From assembly GCA_034231615.1 (NCBI GenBank), contig CM067306.1:64135790-64199789 (forward strand): DNA of 64,000 nt. Direction: 5' to 3'. The position numbers and the translations under genes were made by a program. Below, piece by piece: positions 48,001 to 60,000 of the stretch. The first letter of the stretch is position 1. The number at the start of each line of letters is the position of its first letter. Source of the DNA: Meghimatium bilineatum (Eukaryota > Mollusca > Gastropoda > Stylommatophora > Philomycidae). The notes beneath the pieces are model-generated. The model worked only from the letters and a program-made list of their open reading frames with translations, was not told the DNA's origin and searched no databases.

Positions 48001-51000
48001 TTTCACTATTCAAAAATAGTTTCTACAAGCAATTTCTGTTTCTAGGGGCTTGTAAATTTTTTTAATTATTTATAGAAACTTGTTCTGCTTTCTCAGGCTC
48101 AATTATTACTTTATGATTTATGGATTATTTATGATTTCCAATGTGTCAATTTTTATGATTTAACCTGTAGCAACCCGTAGTCTAAAAATTTAATCTAGCA
48201 ATAGACATCTGACATCGACAAATATCTACATCAAGGTAGCCATTTGTATTTAAAAGTTTTCCGCAGCAATATAAATACGAAGTCGTCATTTATTCAACCT
48301 TTCACGTTCTGAAGTCGAACTGTGTAGGGCTAGCTTCAGTGCTGCCATTTTTTGCTATTTCTTCACAGGTTATGATTCAGAAAAGGATGAATTTTAAAGC
48401 TTTAGTGTTCATGTTACTTTAGATTAACGTATGGTGTTTGAGAGAGAGATATTTATAATATTTAATAGTAATGTATAATGGAAGTAATTTACAATTAGGA
48501 ATTTGAGGAGCTTTGCTTTATATAACTAGATCTACTCGTTACCTTGATGTGGTAGGTTCTTTGTGTGTGTTTGTCCAGATTCTTGATTTTGGTCATACAC
48601 AACATAACACTGACACACACAAGCAAATAACACCTTCAAATCATATCAGTATTCATTTATCTCTAAAACTCCGAAATTGAAATCAATAACTCAATGAATA
48701 AGAACGTTATGTCAAAAAAATTAAATGTGCAGAAAAACCAGAAGTCATGAAAAAATGGCAGGATGTCAAGAGAAAATATGCGCTTTTTTTAGCTGGGCTG
48801 CTACAGTTTAAAGATAATGTGAATGATTTATAGAAGCTTGTTCAGCATTCAAAGAGTTATGTCACTTTATAATTATAATGAGAACCCCCATCTGTAAAAT
48901 TATCACCAAAATGTTTCTGTACTTTGGAACTTTCCCTGTAGACTCACCTTAAAATTATACTCCTCAGAAGTCACTGAAGATAATTAGCACAACAAGCATT
49001 AAAGAAGGAAATGCTTCACAACAACAAAAAGTTAAAAAGCATGCTGATAGAAGTTATACTGACAGGCAAGGAATACTATAAATATAAAATACAAATTGAA
49101 TTTGAATTACTTTTAACGATCTGTGGATAAATTAATACCGTTCACTCATAAGGAAAAAAAATCACAGAGACCATTTCGTAGCAGAAAACATATATCAGAC
49201 CAGTGGTTCTCAGTGTGTGTATGCCACATGGATCCCTTACAGGATGCTGATACTTGCATAGGAACCAAAGAGAAACTTTTTGAAATTGAGGGGACATAAA
49301 AAGGATATCTTTTGTATGATAAATATGATAATTGAAATAGCTTAGGTGCTATACATAAACTAGTGGACAGGGTCACAACTTTTAATGTCAGGCGCGGACA
49401 CTGTGTGCGCATCTTTCGTGTCCACTCGTACAAAAAAAAATGGCTAATGTAATCGATGTCTGTCTCTGAGCTTGCCAGCTACTGAGAAAGATGCTGTACA
49501 CTTTTTACAAACACGAGGAGTGCTACAACAGGACAAGATGTGCGGTCAGGGTCATCCAATGATCTTATTGTACAACAATGATGGACAGATTCAATGGAAA
49601 TGCAATGTAAGGCGACACAGCCAGCGCATAAATGCAAAGGTTGGCACATGCTTGCAATGCACAAACATGTTTGTAAAAATATGCTGTTTCATTTATAGAT
49701 GGGCTTTCGAGATGACATCTGCCGACTCGTGCATTCGTGAACTACAGATTAGCAAGACAACAGTTGTTGAATGGAACACATTTATGTGTGAAGTTTTTGT
49801 CTACAGTGTCCACGAAATGATTGTCAAGGTAGATGAAAGTCTATTTATCAAAAGAAAGGCAAACTCTGACAGAGTGTTGCCTCAACAATGGGTATTTGGT
49901 GGCCTATGTCGTAAGACAAAGGATGTTTTCTTGCTGCAAGTGGAAGATAGAAGTTTCGCTACCTTAATGAAGGCGATTGTTGACAATGTTGAGCCTGAAT
50001 CATTGATATATTCCGATTGTTGGAGAGGATATAACAGTACTGAGATCGAGAGAGCAGGATTTGTGCATCTAACAGTGAATCACAGAAACAACTTCGTGGA
50101 TCAGGTAACCAGGGCCCATACCCAAACAGTGGAGCAAATTTGGGGAAGTGCAAAATAAGAAACACCGTGGAACAGCACAGCATCACTTAAACAGCTACCT
50201 AGCATAGTTCATGTGGCGATCTAGGCTCCAGAACAATGTCACTCCTTTCTATGCCATATTTGAGGAAATTAGTAGATACTGCGACCTGTGTAGCCACCCA
50301 TCCCCATCAATCCACTAACGCCCATCCCTACCCATCGGCTACACTGTTCCAAATCCTAACCACAACACTGAAAGTGGCCCCCACCTAAATACCTAACCAA
50401 CCCATAACCATAAATATCTCCCCCCCCCCCCACAACACAAAAATATGCAATGGGACATAATAAATGTCAATGTTAATGCTAACACTGGTTAGTTGCCCTA
50501 ACTGCACTCATCAGTTCCGCTGAAATGAAATATCCGAACAAAAGTTTGTTCCTCTAAATATGTGTCCATTGATTCTTGTATAGTACCAAAGTTTAAAACC
50601 CTCAATGAATCTTGGCCATTTTATGGTGCTAGGGAATGTGTTAGAAAAGGGAGTCAGGGGCCAATGGAGGTTAAGAACCACGTCATTAGATGCTGTAATA
50701 ATATTGAATGAAAAATATGTTTGCAAACAAAAACTTAACCGTTGTCACACTATCCACGACTATAGTCAAAAGATAAAACATATTTTCTGTAACTGCGACT
50801 ATAGCCGCACATACCTCCACACCTCTTTGAACAAAAATATTGTGATAGAAATAAAACTAGCATGGTTCGGACATGTATGCAGGCACGATTCCTGGTCAAA
50901 AACAATACTGCAGGGAACTGTTGAGAGAAGCAGAGGAGGACAAATAAAGACATGGACAAACAACATCAAAGAATGGACAGGGCAAGATATTTCCACACTC

Positions 51001-54000
51001 ATCCGCATCACTGAGGATAGAATTCGCTGGAAGACTCTGTGTGCTGAGGCATCCAATGTGGTACCCCTTCGACCCTGAAGGGTTATGGGTTTATTGATAT
51101 TGATTGATTTTGATTGTAAAAAAAACTTTATTCACCCGGCTAACAGAGGAGCTGAAAGTAGATCTAATTAGCTTCCATATATCTTCTGCAGATTTTTACA
51201 GCAAACTAATCTCAAAGGTTCTAAAAGTGTATATCCTAAGTGAACAGACATAGATTCTATCCAGTTATTATGAAATATTTGCTTTTACACAACATTATGA
51301 GACCGTATAAATTCTTTAACCACTAAATAAATATGAAGACAGGGGTCTTGCTGCGCTTACAACAATGGTAGCTGTGAACCTGAAGACAGGGGTCTTGCTG
51401 CGCTTACAACAATGGTAGCTGTGAACCTGAAAACAGGGGTCTTGCTACGCTTACAACAATGGTAGCTGTGAACCTGAAGGAGAAACTATTTGTTTTTCTA
51501 TAGCATCAAAAATACCCCCTTCGAGTAGAGACATTCCTCAATAGGCAATGCACTAAGCCGAAAGCTGAAGTCTCCTGGGTATGAAAGAAAGCTCAAGAGA
51601 AGCCACCCCACTGCACATAGGAAGTAATAGCAAAATACTTGCAATTCCTGGGGATAGCAAACAAATATAACATCAGCAATGTTCCCTCTGAGGTGCGCTG
51701 ACATGTTACTAGCAGGCCCTGCTAAGAAAATATACCGCCCACGAGATACTCACATGGAAATATTTACAGCTCAGACAACTTCAGATTTGCTCATCAAAAG
51801 TGGAGATGTTTAGAGGGAACATTATATCCTATTATGCTATATCCTATATGCTATATATCCTATTATGAACTGTGTATCCTTATACTATCCCAAGTTATCC
51901 CCGTTAAGGACAGCTACTTGGCATAAAGATATGGGCTAGCCTGGCAACCAGAGACTGGGAACTAAGACTGACCAGCCTACCGATAATGGGCTAGCCTAGC
52001 AACCTGAGACTGGAAATTAAGACTGACCAGCCTGCCGATAATGAATGCAAAAAGGTAAGATGCAAAGGTACTAAAAAAAGGTAAGAAAAGAAAGGTACTA
52101 TGCAACAGTACACTTTTAATAGACATAACTATGTAGTGAGGCTTATCTTGCAGTTAAAATCCCTCCAACATTCATCTTACAGTAATATATTCACATTTCT
52201 CATTCTCTGGATCACATCCTGCTGAAAATGTTGTTGGGCACTTGTTCTGCTATAACAGAGATCCGGTGGGAGTTTGTGAACGAACGCCCAAAAAACAATA
52301 TGTTTACATGATGTATGTTCTGTTGTTCCCCACTCGTGGGTTAAATCTATGTCTTGTCTCAATTTCTTACTATTCTATAAAATAATCCCCATGGATGATG
52401 TAGAGATGCTTGTTTTTGTTTGAGTTGTATTTATATTATCCTTCTTTGTTCATAATTGGTTGACTATTATTATAAGTAAGCAAGGCCACTAACATTTTTA
52501 AACATCTAAGACCACACATCATCATGAAATGTCAGAATATGTTCAGCCCCCCAAAAAAAGTTAATGTCCATCCATCTAAAATTCATATGCCCTAATTTGG
52601 TGAAACTAAACTTTAGTTTGAGAAAATTGTACTAATTTCTACTTTTCTATTGCATATTTTAAAATTATTCAACTTTGTAATAAATTTACCTTAATAATTC
52701 CCACAGAAAAATAGTGTAAGGCATGATTCCATTTGCTGCGTTTGAACACAGATAAATGGCCAAAATCATGCTGGATCCATCCAACTTGAGCCTAGAGAAC
52801 AAAACAAAGTGTTCAAATACAAACAAAATTAAGGAAAACTGAAATATAATAATAATAAAACACATAACCTGTTAGGGTTGTAGGGGGGGGGGGGGGGTGT
52901 CGCAGTGAGACATTGGGTGCAGAAAGATCTCCATGCATCTATTCTCTACCATTCTGATGTGTTTGGAAACTTCATAACCTGTCCAGTCCTTGATATTTTC
53001 CTGCTATGCCTTCTTCTTGTCACCTTGTCTTCTTCCACCCTACACCGTACTTTGAAGAACATCTCGTCATCAAGGACTATCTCATCACGTGCCCGTACCG
53101 TCAAAGTTTCACTGAAATATATAGTTTATCTATTAAACAAATGTTCAATTCCCTGTGAAGCACCTGTCTGCAACAAACCTCTATCTTTGCCCTATCTCAG
53201 CTATTACTTCCATCTCTTTCCGTATCCATGCCATAATCTTTCTGTCTCGGATGGTTGGGTTATTTTTTTTTCCATCATATTGTATGAGTCATGGGATGTT
53301 AAACTTGCTTGGGTTTGTTTTTGTACAGTGTTGGGTAGCAAACTACATGCCCAACCTCCCTAGCCACTAAGATTGGTATTAAGAGTGACAGGATTAAGTC
53401 CTAGGGATCTTTCTTCGAACTACATCCGATTGATCTGTAGAGGTTTGAGAATTAACGCAGAAGATGAGTGTTCTGAATATCTGTTCACATATCTCTCTGA
53501 AAATTAATACACAAGCTTGATAAGTGGAGGTTTTTTTAAACATTCATTCTCAAACTCCCACTTGATTTCTCTTGTAGCAGGACAATGGTCTTACCAAATG
53601 TCACATGGGATCTAGTTCACAGTCTGGAGAAAAATTGTGTCAATAACAGGACAATCTGACTTTAGCAATGCATGAGTATGTTCAGTGTTTTACCAAGCAC
53701 ACTGAACATCCACAGTAATATTGCTAGTACGCCAACCTGTGTATCACAACTTTACTTTACCAGCTCGCTTGCATTTAAAAAAAATTTTTAAACTAACTAT
53801 TTAGCTAAAACTGCTGAGAAGGTATGTGTTTTCTAGCTAAAACTGCTGAGAAGGTATGTGTTTTCTAGCTAAAACTGCTGAGAAGGTATGTGTTTTCTAG
53901 CTAAAACTGCTGAGAAGGTATGTGTTTTCTAGCTAAAACTGCTGAGAAGGTATGTGTTTTCTAGCTAAAACTGCTGAGAAGGTATGTGTTTTCTAGCTAT

Positions 54001-57000
54001 CTCTTTGAAACTAAGATAAAATTACTTCCTATTTTAGCAGAACCAACTGCTGTTGGGTTGACAAATGTTGGGACAACCTGTGAAAATGTTTCTGATGTTC
54101 ATTCCTGAAACTCATCTGATCTCTGTTGTATTAGGACAGTAGTTAGCAATACTTAATAATCAACATGATGTAGTCCAGACATCGGAAATGTGTTGTCGCA
54201 CTTGATTTGCTCCAATGATCCAACACGTTTGACTTCAGTAATTTTAACTAATACTTTCAGTGTTTTTATTATTTCCATCAAACGGTAAACATATGTAACC
54301 ATATCGTTGGTAGACTAGCCGTATGAGAGAACTAGTTCCCATAATATGCGTTGGTCTCAAACCTAGCTACACTCAAACTTGTTAGGCCTATTTGTGACCA
54401 CCTGCATCATTATCGACACAGCCGCCTACTCTGAAAACTTTTAATTCATATGCAACTTCAGAATATTATTTACCTCTACTGTGGTAATCAACATCAGCGA
54501 TACTAAATACGGTATCCAGTTGGTGCCAAAATAGTACAGCACTGCCCACGCTGCGAAGTCTAGGAACAGGATGTGAAACAGATGGAGGGAAAAGAACAGG
54601 AGATGTGGCTTGAAGAGATCCTGGCAGGATAGAGAAACATAATCACTTTATTCATATATATATATATATATGCAAAAAATATTTAAATTGTAACGCACAG
54701 TAAGTACAAGGATATCCGGTACCTCGCACGTCATAGTTATTTCACTTGGGCTATAAATATCTTGTGACCAACCTTTTTTTTTAAAGGAAACTACATAAAG
54801 ACGCTCAATTTTTCAGAAATTTTTGAGAGTAAATGCATACTTTCCTGTAAAAGAGTATATGAATCTGCCATTTTTGTCAAGCATGGGACACTGATATTTT
54901 GGGAAATACCTCACATTGAAGTAATTCAGAATTTAGTGCTTATAGGTAGGCCCTATCTTAAAACCATAATATTCACTTGTATTTTTTGTCAAGAACTGTC
55001 AAATACTGGATGTTTCCCATTAAGGAGTTGCAGGAAGGATTTTGTAGCTGTGTAATTTTTCAAATTTTTAAATATGGTAAATGTTTCAATCTTCAATGTT
55101 TGCAAGCCAAAACGAAGGTGTAAGACACAATGGTCAGGGAACTCCTCTATGCAGATAAGACTGCGCACTGTATGCTGATTCTGCAGACAATATGCAGTCA
55201 CCCTAAACCAATATGCTGAAGCCTACGCCAACTTTGATTTCACGATCAATATAAAGAAAACAGAGGTCATGTTTCAACCCATACTAAACAAACCACACTT
55301 AAATCCCCACTTGAATGGATCACAAGAAGATCTTCAAACAGTCAATAATTTCACCTTTCTGGGAAGCACTCTCTCACAAGATGTAAACATTGATACTGAG
55401 GTAAGCAACATTGCGAAAGCTAGTGCCACATTTGGAAGACTGAAAAAAATGTATGGGAAAGAAGGGGAATAACTACCGCCACCAAACTCATAGTTTACCA
55501 ATCAGCAGTAATATAATCAGCCCTTTATGCCTGTGAAACAAGTACAGTATATGCCAGCCATGCTAGAAGACTCATCCACTTGCACCTAAGCTGCCTTCAT
55601 AAGATACTCAACATTAATTGGTGGAATAAAATACCACAGTGAAGTACCGATGAAATCTAAGTCGTTCTGTTATATGGAGAATTCCAGACTGGTTCCCGCA
55701 AGGCCAGAGAACAGAAGAAGCGTTTTAAAGACACTCATAAGACATCACTGACCCACTTCAAAATAGACACAAATTCATGGGAGAATCTTGCATAAGGCAG
55801 ATCTGATTGGCATCACAGAATCAAGAGCGGTGCAGCAGCTGCAGAGAACCTCAGACTCAACGATGCACAACAGAAGGCAAGAAGAAAGGCAAGAGCTGCT
55901 CAACATCCCACAGACTCCTCCCACATATGCTCAGAATGTGGTAGACAATTCCAAGCACCCATAGGACTCAATAGTCACAGTCGGACACACCGTAGACATC
56001 ATCACCCCAGTTGAGCAGAATGGTCATCGTCGACTCCGACAGATGAACAACATTCACTTCTAATTTAGACAGCATGTGTGTGTTAAGTTTTATTCAGTTC
56101 TCTGATCATTTCTATGTTCATATGTGTAAATTTTAAGAATGTTAGACATTGCCCGAAAGATGCAAATAATTTTTAAAGACTTTGACATTGCTGATATCGG
56201 CCATACAGATGTTCTATATTTTATTATAGGTCAGTGAAAACCATCATATTCACTTGCAATTTAGATAGTATGCATTTGTTACTAGCTTTATTAACCCTTT
56301 CAATCCCGGCCGACCAGGGAAAACTATGGGCTTCATTCCAGGGCAAGGAGAATAACTCCCAGAGTTATCTAAAATATTCTGAAAAATCAGTAATTGTGCA
56401 AGAAAATTAATATAAAATAAAATTTGCAATGAATTTTTATGACTAAAGTCCAATTATTAGATAAATGGAAGAGGTACTGATCTGTGAGCATATCTTTGTG
56501 AATGCAATGTAAGACAGGTTTACTTGTCATGTAACATGCCAGAGGAAAAAAATAAGCACCAGTTTCCTGTCAGCTTCAATTACTTGTGTCAAATTATTTG
56601 CTGATAAATGTTCAAATTAAAACTGCAAAGCAGTCTCCCACACAACATGACAACAACATTCTGTGACTGTTTACTCCAAATATATAGGCCTAGTTCACAT
56701 AAAGAAATCTCCAGATATCTTGTGAAACAGGTTTGCAAAAAGGATCTAGTTTTTCTGCAAATTTTGATACCAGCATACAAATGTGTTTCTTCTGTATCTA
56801 CCTCAAAAGATCGACTCATGTATAAATAGTGAAAGATAGGGTTAAAGCACGTCAATTAGGCAATTCTCTTCATAATGTCTACTATTGAACTTTGTTCTGA
56901 TTCTTCTACATTCATACCCACACTCCTGCAGATAAGCAGGATATAACCCGGAGAACATTTCATGGCCTTGTGCCATGATGTAACAACTTTGTAGCAATTA

Positions 57001-60000
57001 TCTGCGCCTTGCAGCCTGACACATCCGGCTTCAGTCACTTTGACCCTATATGGGATGCGACAGCCAACTCCACCCCATAACCATAGTCACCTCTTATGAC
57101 ATGCATGGAAGGTAAACAGTGCTGCAATTATTTTCTCCCCCTTTCAAGCCATTCCAATACGCAGATGTTTGAATTTTGTAAAACACGTCTAGTTCATGAT
57201 CCCATTATTGATTCCAAAAACAACTGATTGTTACAATATTTTGTGTTCCCAATAGGGACTTCCCAGAGCAGTTTATAACTTTATTTCAACTACCTGCTCG
57301 TTCCTACTAAGAAACTCCAGAATCACTAAATATTGCTTGATTTCAAAAAGTCTCTTCAGCAGTCTATTTAACTGAATAGTAAGCCATAGAATACTAAAAG
57401 ATCAGAGATTATAGAATGTTAGATCCAGATAGTTGGAAACAGGTAGTGACTACAGCAAAACTGTAATCCAACACGTGATGGGATGACTTTCTGTATGCAA
57501 CAAACAGTCCATACGCTGTACTTTAAACCTAATAAGATGGGTGTATCTGGTATTAGAATAAATCATGTATGTTAATGGCATCCTGCATGCTCATATTTAT
57601 CCCATATTGTGGCGGCACATCAACGCTGATTAAGTTTCATGTTCTTAGTACACTGATATCTTGCCACGCCTGTCCTCCTCCACTGCCTGCAAGTTTCACC
57701 TATAACAGGCGAGGTCTTTAGCAGTGAACTTGTTTTAAGGCACACACAAGTCTCGTATAACAATAACTTCTGAGCTGAATTGCAAAAACTGCACATCCGC
57801 TTGCAGTACTTTGTATTGGTAACTTTAAAACCACATACATAAATGCTGTATTAGTCAATGGATGCCTGCGTAAATGATAAGACTACCAATGAAGAACTCA
57901 TGACAAGAACTAAAAAAAACTCTAGGCTAAGGAAACTGCTCTGGAGATAGAACATAACATTCAGAAAGCCACAGAAAGCCATTGTTCTGGGACACACAAG
58001 GAACAAGAAATATTTGGAGTAAAGAATTATATTTACACTATAATTCTAAATTAGATTTAGAATTATAAAAGACACAAAGGCATTGTAAAACATGACAGAG
58101 CAAGAAGTAACAGCTACAGATAAGACAGGTTGGAGGTTTGTTAAGACCTATGCTCCACATGGAGCATATTATATTTATAGATGCTGTAGTATTACCTATA
58201 AACTGAACTAGAATCTGTTTACTTTCCAAATACCATTTAAATCTGCAATCAGCTATTCTCTCCAACTTGTGAAACTGATCAGTCAGTAGCTGGATCCTTG
58301 GTCTTGCATCTTCTTTTCTTTATAATGAATCTCTCCATAGGTGAAGTGTTTGTTTTTATTTTTTATTTCAGCAAGTGGTACATTACCATACTTCACTTGA
58401 GGACTGGACAGAATAGACTGAACCCACACAGGATGTGACTGTCTGCTACACCACTGTTGAGGCTTTTGTGCAACAAATAAACAGACTTCTGAGCATATAT
58501 CCTCCAAACTGTCCCCAGTATGAATAAATGAAAGAGACAAGTTGGCCCAATGAATGAACCCCTCCCATCTCCGTATTAGCTGTCATGTGAATGTCAATAG
58601 TGCCGTTCTCACTCTGTATTTTTGTGTGTGTACGTTACTTAGTTATTCCTCTAGGGCCAAAGACGGCACATATGGCATGTGGTCTTGATTTATATGTTTC
58701 CAGTGATTAGCAAAACTGTATTACCCTGTGCCAAACTTTGTATGCTTGATTTTAGTTTTGCTGCAATGAGTACATATCAATCTTGAAACCTGCAAACAAA
58801 GATATATAGAACCTAAGAAGAACCCCAAACTGTAGAGTTTTACCCATAAGACTTGTCTGACATTGTAGACATCAAATAGTGAACAAAAGCAAGAAAATAC
58901 ATAAATAATTGAAACATATTCTGTATGGGACAGCCAACTTTCAACGATTGTGCAAGCCATAAGGGAAGCAGTACTTTGTTTGTTATTTTTCATATACATT
59001 TTCATGTACTACTCTCTTGCATATAGCAGTTTACTATTAATTTTATTAGTAACAGTAACAAGAGTAGCATTATCTATCCTTGATTTTATCAAGTAACATT
59101 TATCCTTGATTTTATCACTTCTTATTTTTGTTAATGCTGCATTCTCTACCTACTATGACACTTTGGTTATTATGTATTGAAAAAAGAATCACCTCCTTGT
59201 ATCTCTAGCTTGGTTTAAGACTGTCATGTGAGAATGTCATGTGCAGTGCTACCAGAAGTAAAAGACTATCCAACTGGTTATGTCACACCCTACGGCCACA
59301 TGAATAGCCACATGAATCAGACAGCCATTGGGGGCTTGTAAAAGCTATGGAAATGTCCTCATCAAGGAGAATACCGGAAGTAACACAAATATGGAGATCT
59401 GAAAGTTAAACTTCCTTGCATGGGATAGGAGACAGGTTAAGACTGGAGATGGCAATTGCTTCACTTCTTTAGTTGAAACTTATGACATGCATCAAAGCGA
59501 AAGTGTTGTTAAACTTTGCTCCCCTTTCAGATCTTGGCAACACATGGCAAGTAGATATTTAGAAAAGATGATCCGAGTGAATGCAAAAGCATTAAATGTT
59601 AGCAACCTCCCTGTGGTTGAAACACCAGGGAGAATAGTATTATAATAATAGTTGTTTACAACTACATATGATATTTTCTATCAAATGTTTACAACTACAT
59701 ATGATATTTTCTATCAAATGTTTACAACTACATATGATATTTTCTATCAAATGTTTACAACTACATATGACATTTTCTATCAAATGTTTACAACTACATA
59801 TGATATTTTCTATCAAATGTTTACAACTACATATGATATTTTCTATCAAATGTTTATAACTTGCATTCAAAGCAACACGGCCCATCAAGCTACCACTTGT
59901 CATTACAACCATACTAGCAAGTTCATCTATTCTTTCACATCCACTAATATTTGCATGTCCATACATAAATCTACACTTAAAAGTTTACATACCATCTTTT

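Noticed and set aside
58283-58540. Minus-strand 85-codon frame that looks protein-like
   Set aside because: It lies inside FADS intron 2 with no family match, and no acceptor/donor pair fits the gene model phases.
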